Assembly: GCA_014360855.1 (NCBI GenBank)
Contig: JACIWP010000078.1
Span: 1 to 11,971 of the forward strand
DNA: 11,971 bases
Direction: 5' to 3'
Origin: Anaerolineae bacterium
GTDB taxonomy: Bacteria > Chloroflexota > Anaerolineae > JACIWP01
Positions 1-5,856 of the stretch are shown in pieces. Both the position numbers and the translations under genes were made by a program. Positions within the stretch are counted from its first letter, which is position 1. Every line of letters begins with the position of its first letter. The notes beneath the pieces are model-generated. The model had not been told where the DNA came from. It saw only the letters and a program-made list of their open reading frames with translations, and did not search any database.

Positions 1-174
1 CTCCTGGGCGCGGTGGTGACCGGCACGCAGTTGGGGCCGCGCTATGCCAACGGCCTGTTCCGCTGGGGCGATACCTGGCTGTATGTGACGCGCGGCATCG
101 GCACGCGCGGACTGCCGGTGCGCTTTCTATGTCCGCCGGAGATCACCCTGCTCATCCTGGAAGCCGGCGATTGA
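1..174 (+). CDS. Metallophosphoesterase, C-terminal end (5' partial)
   Basis: The first 57 codons, open from the left edge and ending at TGA 172-174, encode the tail of a calcineurin-like metallophosphoesterase of the membrane-associated YkuE type. What is visible is the region that follows the metal-binding GHTHGGQ motif in that family: G-x-R-Y-A-N-G-L-F-R, then W-L-Y-V-T-R-G-I-G-T-R-G-L-P-V-R-F, then the closing C-P-P-E-I-T-L-L-I-L. This ending is very characteristic of the family. The metal ligands themselves lie upstream of the window, so catalytic competence cannot be judged. Related proteins hydrolyse phosphodiester or pyrophosphate bonds, some on lipid-linked substrates such as UDP-diacylglucosamine, but the substrate here is unknown. 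It is followed after 62 bases by the secreted esterase gene on the same strand. Confidence 0.75.
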   Translation, partial: LLGAVVTGTQLGPRYANGLFRWGDTWLYVTRGIGTRGLPVRFLCPPEITLLILEAGD

Positions 175-236
175 TTGGACAGATGGTGCAAAACGTTGTA
201 CAAAGAAATGATAAAGATTTTGAGGAAGAGGAACCG
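175..236 (+). promoter_or_regulatory. AT-rich leader before the secreted esterase gene, possible promoter
   Basis: This 62-base gap is clearly richer in A and T than anything around it, which suits a promoter or an open translation-initiation region. A weak pair can be drawn: TTGGAC at 175-180 (3 of 6 to the -35 consensus) and TACAAA at 199-204 (4 of 6 to the -10 consensus) with 18 bases between. An 8-base perfect palindrome, TTGTACAA, sits at 196-203 and could be an operator half-site or chance. None of this is strong, and the compositional contrast is the best argument. Confidence 0.22.
222..233 (+). promoter_or_regulatory. Ribosome binding site deciding the esterase start
   Basis: The purine run GAGGAAGAGGAA lies 3 to 15 bases before ATG 237. 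It supports that codon over the earlier in-frame ATG at 129, which lies inside the upstream gene and would add 36 hydrophilic residues ahead of the signal sequence. A second in-frame ATG at 246 is also possible. Confidence 0.6.
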
Positions 237-3200
237 ATGATCCCAATGGAGCTGGGCGCGCGAGAACGGCATGAGGCCGGCCGTTGGCGGCAGAGGTGGA
301 TTGGCCTGGGAATGTCTGCGCTGGTGCTGGGCGTACTGCTGGCCCTGGCGGCCGGCAGTCTCCTCCTCTCGGACCGGGCGGCGGCGGATGTGCGGGGGAT
401 GCCGGCGTCCCTGGCGTCCCGGCAGGATGTTCCCATCACCACCACCGTGGTCCTTCAGCAGGGGCTGAACGGCTACGCCGGCGTGGAGGACACCTTCATC
501 GCCAGCACGGATGCGGATGCGAACTTCGCCGGCGATACCTACGTCCGTCTCCATTCCGATGGGCGGATGAAGGGCCTGCTCCGCTTTGATTTGTCCGCCA
601 TCCCCAGCCAGGCCCTTATCGTCAGCGCGACACTGGAAATGATGATTTACTATCCGTCCGGGAGCTTCTCCCCCCTGACCATCTCCGCCTATCCCATCAG
701 CACCACCTGGAACGTCCACGAGGTGACCTGGCGCCAGGCGGCCGCCGGCAAGCCCTGGGGGGCGCCGGGCTGTATGGACACCACGACAGACCGTGCGCCC
801 ACGCCGGCCGGCTCCGCCACCGTGTCCCAGAGCGGGGTCTACCGCATGGACCTGACCCCGGCGGTGGCCGGCTGGGTGGCCGCCCCCGATACCAACCACG
901 GCTTCCTGATGGTGGCCCAGGGACCGGTCTCCACGCAGATCAACCAGGCGTCCTCCGAGTTCGTGACCCTCAGCTCGCGGCCGAAGCTGACAATAACCTA
1001 TGTCCTGACGGGACCGGTGCCCACCTTCACGCCGACGGCCACGCGCACCGCCAGCCCGACCGCCACGCCCACCCCGCGGGCGTATGTGACTTCCACGTAC
1101 CTGAGCAACAGCCCGTGTATGGCGGTGGGGCCTGATTACGATAATAAGCCGGGGTACACGGATCATGGGTATGTCTTTGTCTTCTGGGAGGGACAGCCCA
1201 CCACCGCCCGCCTGTGGTTACAGCAGGCCAACGCGGACGGGGAACACAGCATCTATGTCAACGGCCGGAAAGTAGGGCGCAGTGCACGGGACAGCCGGGG
1301 CAGTGTCTGTGTGGCCGGCACCGGCTATTACTATTACTGGGACTTCGATCCAGCGTACCTGGTGAAAGGATACAATGTCATCAGCATCACCCATGACGCG
1401 GTGTACTGGGACAATTGGGGGGTGAACGCCGGCTATATTGTGGTCGGCGGCGATATCTCCGTGCCGGAGAAGCGCGTCATCACGTACACCAGCACGTATG
1501 ACCAGAAGCCGCGCAATGCCATCCTGCAAATCCCCTTGGGCTATGACCCGACCATCCCCGTGCCCCTGTTGGTGTCGCTGTACGGCCTGGGCGAGACGAT
1601 GACGGATGGCTGGAAGCGCTACGCGCTGGAGGCCAACGCGCGCGGCTGGCTGCTGCTGGTGCCGGACCAGCGGCAGAACACCATCTCGCCGGCGGTGCGG
1701 CAGGACATCATTGACGCCGTCAATTGGGTCAAGAATTATTACCTGGTAGACAGCTCGCGCATCTACCTGGCCGGCGTCTCTATGGGCGGCAACAAGGCCC
1801 TCGTGATGGCGGCCCAGTACCCCCAAATCTTCGCCGCGGTGGTGGCCCACCGCCCCATCACCAACCTGAGCCAGTGGTACTACGAGACCACTTCATTCCG
1901 CAAAGGATGGCTGGAGGCCGAGCTGGGCGGCAAGCCGAACGAGGTGCCCTTCGAATATCAGCGGCGCTCCCCCTACAGCCAGGTGCAGAATTTCCGCCAT
2001 GTGCCGGTGGCGCTCACCCACGGCACGTTGGATACGGTGGTGCCGGTCAGCCATTCCATCTCCATGTATGAGGCACTGATGGCCGATCAGGCAGAGCATG
2101 CGTTCTTGTACACGTACGAGGGCGGGCACAGCGATGATGGGCCGTACGACGGCAATTGGACGCTCAATTTCCTCTCCCAATGGGAATTGAACGCCCACCC
2201 GACCGATATTGCCATCCGCGCCGACTCGTCCCGCTCCTATTATTGGCTGGACATCCGGCAGATTTACAACGAGGATCACTGGACGTTGGTGGAGGCCGGC
2301 TATTCCCCGGACTCCGGCGTCATCACCGCCACGGTGACCGACCATCGGCCGGTGCAGATCGGCTTCCATCTGACTGACATGGGGCTGAACGACGCAATAA
2401 ATTACACGGTGGAAGATTATGTGCCGGAGACCGGCGCGTACTCCATCTATTCCATCTTCCCGGTGAACGGCTGGCTCTATGTGTCCATGGACGGTGGGGT
2501 GCACCGCCTCACGCTCTCGCCCGGCAGTGTGACGCCGCCGAGTGACCGGCTGTACCGTATGGGGGTGGAGGGGTACGCCGGCGCGCAGGATGCCTACATC
2601 AGCCAATGGAGCCCGACCTCCAACTTTGGCAGTGCGGCCCAGCTCTGGGTGCGGGCAGACAACGTGGCGGTCTCCCTGCTCCGCTTCGACCTTTCGGATA
2701 TCCCCCCGGAAGCGGTGGTGAAAGCCGCCGTCCTGCAGTTGAAAGTGGTGCAGTCGGGCACCACCGACCAGCGCCAGATGGAAATCGGCGCCTACCGGCT
2801 GCGCCGGCCGTGGGACGCCACACAAACCACCTGGCAGAGGCCGCGCGCCGGCGAAAGCTGGGGGCTGGCCGGCTGTAACGACACGAGCGCCGACAGGGAT
2901 GCGGAGCCGGTGGACACGGAGGTCATCACCCGCACCGGCCAGACAGTGGTGCTCTCCCTGACCGACCTGGTGCAGGGATGGGTGGCGGAGCCGGCCAGCA
3001 ACTACGGCCTGGTCCTGCGGGGCGGCGGGACGCAGTCCGGGGTATATGCCCTGGCCTCCTCGGAGTGGACGAACATCACGGAGCGGCCGGCCCTGCGCGT
3101 CATCTACACTATACCCACGCCGACCCCCACGCCCACCGTGACGCCTACACCGACGGAGACCTGGACGCCCACACCCACCCCGACGGCAACGGTCACGCGC

Positions 3201-3635
3201 ACGCCTACACCTACCCCGACCGTGACCGGCACGCCGCCGGCCAGCGCCACCCCGACATCCACCCCCACCCCGACGCCTACGGCGACCGTGGAGCCGGGAC
3301 TGTACGGTTCCATCGCCGGCATCGTCTGGCTGGACCACAACAGCAACGGTATCTGGGACGCCGGCGAGATCACCCTGCCGGCGGTGGAGGTGCGCCTGGA
3401 AGACCTGGCCGGCCAGGTGCTCCGCCGCACCGCCACGCGGGAAGGAGGCATGTACGTTTTCGTGGACCTCCTGCCAGGGACGTATCGGGTGATCCAGACC
3501 AACTTGCTGGGCTATATCTCCATCACCCCGGATGAGGTAGAGGTAGCGGTGGAATCCGGGAAAGTGAGCGTTGTCAACTTCGGCGATCGCCTGCCGGCGC
3601 GCCAGCATCTCCCCCTGCTCTTCCGCGCCCAGTGA
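237..3635 (+). CDS. Secreted multidomain esterase with two DNRLRE modules and SdrD-B-like domain
   Basis: This gene encodes 1132 residues. The N-terminus has a basic stretch (RWRQR) followed by a hydrophobic helix at about 26-46, a signal peptide or anchor. Residues 77-257 form a DNRLRE module (LLRFDLSAIP, VTWRQAAAGKPWG, SSEF...RPKLTITY), a family that includes carbohydrate-binding members. A Thr-Pro linker (259-282) leads to a jelly-roll-like domain (about 284-406; YVNGRKVG at 340, then YYYYWDFD). The alpha/beta hydrolase starts near 409: nucleophile elbow G-V-S515-M-G-G, Asp599 in HGTLD, His631 in EGGH, so a complete triad of the PHB depolymerase/feruloyl esterase or prolyl oligopeptidase type. 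A beta-rich tail to about 765, a second DNRLRE (772-959), a long Thr-Pro linker (960-1019), an SdrD-B-like domain (1021-1118) with the putative calcium loop D1033-x-N-x-N-G-x2-D1041, and the tail HLPLLFRAQ follow. The hydrolysed ester is unknown; an extracellular polysaccharide or plant-type ester is plausible. The ATG at 237 was chosen for its ribosome binding site and signal sequence. Confidence 0.85.
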   Translation: MIPMELGARERHEAGRWRQRWIGLGMSALVLGVLLALAAGSLLLSDRAAADVRGMPASLASRQDVPITTTVVLQQGLNGYAGVEDTFIASTDADANFAGDTYVRLHSDGRMKGLLRFDLSAIPSQALIVSATLEMMIYYPSGSFSPLTISAYPISTTWNVHEVTWRQAAAGKPWGAPGCMDTTTDRAPTPAGSATVSQSGVYRMDLTPAVAGWVAAPDTNHGFLMVAQGPVSTQINQASSEFVTLSSRPKLTITYVLTGPVPTFTPTATRTASPTATPTPRAYVTSTYLSNSPCMAVGPDYDNKPGYTDHGYVFVFWEGQPTTARLWLQQANADGEHSIYVNGRKVGRSARDSRGSVCVAGTGYYYYWDFDPAYLVKGYNVISITHDAVYWDNWGVNAGYIVVGGDISVPEKRVITYTSTYDQKPRNAILQIPLGYDPTIPVPLLVSLYGLGETMTDGWKRYALEANARGWLLLVPDQRQNTISPAVRQDIIDAVNWVKNYYLVDSSRIYLAGVSMGGNKALVMAAQYPQIFAAVVAHRPITNLSQWYYETTSFRKGWLEAELGGKPNEVPFEYQRRSPYSQVQNFRHVPVALTHGTLDTVVPVSHSISMYEALMADQAEHAFLYTYEGGHSDDGPYDGNWTLNFLSQWELNAHPTDIAIRADSSRSYYWLDIRQIYNEDHWTLVEAGYSPDSGVITATVTDHRPVQIGFHLTDMGLNDAINYTVEDYVPETGAYSIYSIFPVNGWLYVSMDGGVHRLTLSPGSVTPPSDRLYRMGVEGYAGAQDAYISQWSPTSNFGSAAQLWVRADNVAVSLLRFDLSDIPPEAVVKAAVLQLKVVQSGTTDQRQMEIGAYRLRRPWDATQTTWQRPRAGESWGLAGCNDTSADRDAEPVDTEVITRTGQTVVLSLTDLVQGWVAEPASNYGLVLRGGGTQSGVYALASSEWTNITERPALRVIYTIPTPTPTPTVTPTPTETWTPTPTPTATVTRTPTPTPTVTGTPPASATPTSTPTPTPTATVEPGLYGSIAGIVWLDHNSNGIWDAGEITLPAVEVRLEDLAGQVLRRTATREGGMYVFVDLLPGTYRVIQTNLLGYISITPDEVEVAVESGKVSVVNFGDRLPARQHLPLLFRAQ
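1014..1079 (+). repeat. Thr-Pro linker coding repeat, short
   Basis: Degenerate ACG/ACC and CCC/CCG codons encode a low-complexity Thr/Pro/Ala stretch that joins the first DNRLRE module to the jelly-roll-like domain. Such linkers are usually extended, protease-resistant and often O-glycosylated in exported bacterial proteins. The repeat is imperfect at the DNA level, so it is a codon-composition repeat and not a tandem array. Confidence 0.7.
3111..3290 (+). repeat. Thr-Pro linker coding repeat, long
   Basis: About 60 codons are dominated by Thr and Pro in TPTPTPT and TPTxTxTPTP patterns, between the second DNRLRE module and the SdrD-B-like domain of the esterase. The DNA is a run of imperfect CCGACG/CCCACG/CCTACA units with strong C bias on the + strand. 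Arrays like this are prone to slippage, so unit number may differ between strains. The linker probably spaces the catalytic part from the C-terminal surface-proximal part. Confidence 0.8.
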
Positions 3636-3677
3636 GACGTGGGGAGTATGATGGCCGGCCCATACCGACCAGATACG

Positions 3678-3684
3678 AAAGGAG
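3678..3684 (+). promoter_or_regulatory. Strong ribosome binding site for the radical SAM gene
   Basis: AAAGGAG lies 10 bases before ATG 3695. It settles the start, because the frame is open further upstream to an ATG at 3632 that overlaps the esterase stop and would add 21 charged residues ahead of the beta strand MRVLFVYP, which normally begins these proteins. Confidence 0.75.
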
Positions 3685-3694
3685 AGATGCGATC

Positions 3695-5209
3695 ATGCGA
3701 GTGCTGTTCGTGTATCCGGATATCGGCGGTGTCGAGCATTACGGCGCCCGCAAATATTACCACGGCATCGGCTATATCTCGGCGGTGCTGAAGCGCGCCG
3801 GCCATACCACCAACCTGCTCTATCTGACGGAGGAACCGGAGCGCGATGCGTTCCTGGCGCAGGTGCGGGCGCTGGCGCCGGCGGTGGTGGCCTTTTCCGC
3901 CACCACGCACCAGTACCCGGCGGTGGAGCAGTGCGCGTCCTGGCTGAAGGAGGCGGTGCCGGAGGTCTTCCTCATCGCCGGCGGCGTCCACCCCACCCTG
4001 GCGCCGGAGATGGTGGCGCGCTCGCCGGCGCTGGACGCCCTGTGCGTCGGAGAGGGGGAACTGCCGATGCTGGAGCTGGCCGAGCGCCTGGAGCGGGGAG
4101 AAGATGTCAGCGACATCCAAAACCTGTGGGTGCGCCGGCAGGACGGCTGGCGGCGCAACCCTCTGCGCCCGCTCCTTCAGGCGCTGGATGAGCTTCCTTT
4201 CGCGGACCGCGAGATATTCGACTTCGACGCCATCCTGGCGGCCAACGCCGGCTGGGTGGACATGCTGGCCGGCAGAGGCTGTCCGTACCGCTGTTCGTAC
4301 TGCTGTAACCCGGGCCTGCAGGAGCGCTATCGCGGCCTGGGGCGCTATGTGCGCTATCGCAGTGTGGAGAACATCCTGGCCGAGATCGAAGCCCTGGCAG
4401 AGCGCTATCCTGTGCGCATGCTGAACTTCCAGGATGACACCTTTACCCTGAACCGCCGCTGGGCGCTGGATTTCTGCGAGGCATATGCGGCGCGCTTCCG
4501 CTTCCCCTTCTGGATCAACACGCGGGTGGAGCGCATCCTGGGCAACGAGGAACTGGTGCGGGCGCTGGCACGGGCCGGCTGTGCCGGCGTGCGCATCGGC
4601 CTGGAATCGGGCAACGAGCAAATGCGGCGCGAGGTCCTGAAGCGCGGTATGACCAACGAAGAGATCCGCCAGGCCTTCCGGCTTCTGCGCCGGCACGGCC
4701 TGCGGATTTACACCTGCAACATGCTGGGACTGCCGGGCGAGACCCCGGAGATGATCGAGGAGACCATCGCCCTGAACCGCGAGCTGGCGCCCGATGACCT
4801 GCAGTTCTCGGTCTTTTATCCCTACCCCATGACGGAGCTGTATGAGCGCGTGGTGCGGGAAGGGATGTTGAAGGGCGAGCGCACGCTGTGGGGATATTAC
4901 AGCCCGGAGAGTGTGTTGGAACTGCCGACGCTGACGCCGGCGCAGTTGGCCGAGAAATACCGGCGCTTTGAGCAGTTGAAGGCGGAACTGCATCTGCGCC
5001 GGCGGCATCCCTGGCGCTACCGCCTGCGCCGCGCCGTCCTCTGGCTCCTGGGCGGGGACGAAGAGCGGTTGCGGAAGGTGCTGGATTTCGTCCGAGGCCG
5101 CAAACGGGGTAAAATAGGGTTACAACTGAAGAGGATACTGCCGAAGCTATGGACCTGTCTCTGTATTATGATACCTATTGGCAACGGGTGGGAGATCGCT
5201 GTGATGTGA
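3695..5209 (+). CDS. Cobalamin-binding radical SAM protein
   Basis: The 504-residue product has the class B radical SAM layout. Residues 1 to about 135 are a Rossmann-like B12-binding domain, starting MRVLFVYPD and carrying IAGGVHP at 94-100 and CVGEGE at 117-122; the classic DxHxxG histidine motif is not visible, which is common in this group. The radical SAM barrel follows, with the cluster motif C196-x3-C200-x2-C203, the G-x-ES segment R300-I-G-L-E-S and LGLPGET at 344-350. Family members use a 4Fe-4S cluster, S-adenosylmethionine and usually methylcobalamin to methylate unreactive carbons or rearrange substrates, acting in the cytosol. Substrate here is unknown; the glycan operon suggests a sugar or lipid carrier. 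The C-terminus is odd: after a normal-looking basic end (FVRGRKRGK) the frame runs 33 more residues and overlaps the next gene by 61 bases out of frame, which may mark a frameshift or sequencing error. Confidence 0.88.
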   Translation: MRVLFVYPDIGGVEHYGARKYYHGIGYISAVLKRAGHTTNLLYLTEEPERDAFLAQVRALAPAVVAFSATTHQYPAVEQCASWLKEAVPEVFLIAGGVHPTLAPEMVARSPALDALCVGEGELPMLELAERLERGEDVSDIQNLWVRRQDGWRRNPLRPLLQALDELPFADREIFDFDAILAANAGWVDMLAGRGCPYRCSYCCNPGLQERYRGLGRYVRYRSVENILAEIEALAERYPVRMLNFQDDTFTLNRRWALDFCEAYAARFRFPFWINTRVERILGNEELVRALARAGCAGVRIGLESGNEQMRREVLKRGMTNEEIRQAFRLLRRHGLRIYTCNMLGLPGETPEMIEETIALNRELAPDDLQFSVFYPYPMTELYERVVREGMLKGERTLWGYYSPESVLELPTLTPAQLAEKYRRFEQLKAELHLRRRHPWRYRLRRAVLWLLGGDEERLRKVLDFVRGRKRGKIGLQLKRILPKLWTCLCIMIPIGNGWEIAVM

Positions 5210-5856
5210 ACCGCCTCCAGCTCCTGCTGGCCTATGTCCAGCCCGGGGAGCGGGTGCTGGAGGTGGACTGCGGGCCGGGCGTGCTGGCCCGCATGATGAT
5301 GGACAAAGGCGCCCTGGTGGAGGCGACCGAGATGTCGCGGGAGGCGGTACAGCGCGCCCGGGAAAAGGGCGTGCCCGTTCAGCATGTAGACCTCGATGCG
5401 CAGGACGGCCGGCTCCCTTACCCGGACAACATCTTCGACACGGTGGTCTCCAACTCCGCTATCGAGCACCGCTTTTTCCACGAAAAGCACCTGGATGAGT
5501 GCGTGCGCGTGTTGAAGCCCGGCGGCCGGCTGGTCCTGTGCCTGCCCAATATCGCTCACTGGCGCTGTCGGTTATGGCTGTTGGCCGGCCGCTTCCCCTA
5601 TGTGCGCAACTCGCCCACCGACCCATCACACCTGCGCTTCTTCACCGTCTATGAGGCCCGCAAGCTGTGTCAGGAACGGGGGGTGGTGGTGGAACGCGTG
5701 GATGGCAGTGCGAGCCTCTGGGTGCCTGGCTTTTACCCTGGCTGGCTGCGCCGGCCGCCCCTGAACCGCTTGTACACCTGGCTGGCGCGCCATTATCCCG
5801 GGCTGTTCGCCCGCGATTTCATCCTGGTGGGAAGGAAAGGAGCATCGCCGGCGTGA
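5149..5856 (+). CDS. Class I SAM-dependent methyltransferase
   Basis: The 235-residue product is a small Rossmann-fold methyltransferase of the Methyltransf_11/23 (MetW-like) type. Motif I is at 36-44, V-L-E-V-D-C-G-P-G, with Asp40 where most relatives have the first glycine of DxGCGxG. The acidic end of strand beta-2 is in EATEMSREAV. The post-motif region reads NSAIEHRFFHEKHLDECVR, then LKPGGRLVLCLPN and IAHWRCRLWLLAGRF, then the DPSHLRFFT segment that is typical of methyltransferases found in O-antigen and capsule clusters. It probably O-methylates a sugar or glycan end in the cytosol. ATG 5149 is chosen because the Y-Y-D-x-Y-W opening fits the family; a purine stretch GAAGAGGA at 5128-5135 is a rather distant ribosome site. 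The gene starts inside the radical SAM frame and its stop overlaps the flippase start by four bases. Confidence 0.85.
   Translation: MDLSLYYDTYWQRVGDRCDVNRLQLLLAYVQPGERVLEVDCGPGVLARMMMDKGALVEATEMSREAVQRAREKGVPVQHVDLDAQDGRLPYPDNIFDTVVSNSAIEHRFFHEKHLDECVRVLKPGGRLVLCLPNIAHWRCRLWLLAGRFPYVRNSPTDPSHLRFFTVYEARKLCQERGVVVERVDGSASLWVPGFYPGWLRRPPLNRLYTWLARHYPGLFARDFILVGRKGASPA
5836..5842 (+). promoter_or_regulatory. Ribosome binding site for the GTG-started flippase
   Basis: AAAGGAG is 10 bases before GTG 5853, inside the methyltransferase gene. With the GTGA start/stop overlap it supports a GTG start rather than the ATG at 5667, which would add 62 residues of Gly- and Pro-rich out-of-frame methyltransferase sequence. 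Confidence 0.7.

Noticed and set aside
129..236. Upstream in-frame ATG that would extend the esterase by 36 residues
   Set aside because: It lies inside the metallophosphoesterase gene, has no ribosome site, and would put a hydrophilic acidic stretch before the signal helix.
3111..3290. Repetitive C-rich array that might suggest a CRISPR or minisatellite
   Set aside because: Units are short and imperfect, without spacers of even length, and translate into a clean Thr-Pro linker in the esterase frame.
1893..3608. A 571-codon open frame on the minus strand, rich in Arg, Gly and His
   Set aside because: It lies antisense to the well-supported esterase, has no recognisable domain or credible ribosome site, and its composition is what high-GC antisense frames produce.
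3645..3660. TATGAT at 3647-3652, 5 of 6 to a -10 box, between the esterase and the radical SAM gene
   Set aside because: No acceptable -35 box lies 16-18 bases upstream; a single hexamer is too weak to call a promoter, although an operon promoter in this 59-base gap remains possible. No terminator hairpin was seen there either.
3512..5008. A 498-codon minus-strand open frame
   Set aside because: It spans the end of the esterase and most of the radical SAM gene in antisense, with Gln/His/Arg-rich sequence and no family motif; third-position GC bias explains the lack of stops.
5110..5115. TAAAAT, 5 of 6 to a -10 box, before the methyltransferase
   Set aside because: There is no matching -35 element and the site lies within a continuous operon; a local AT-rich patch near a ribosome site explains it.
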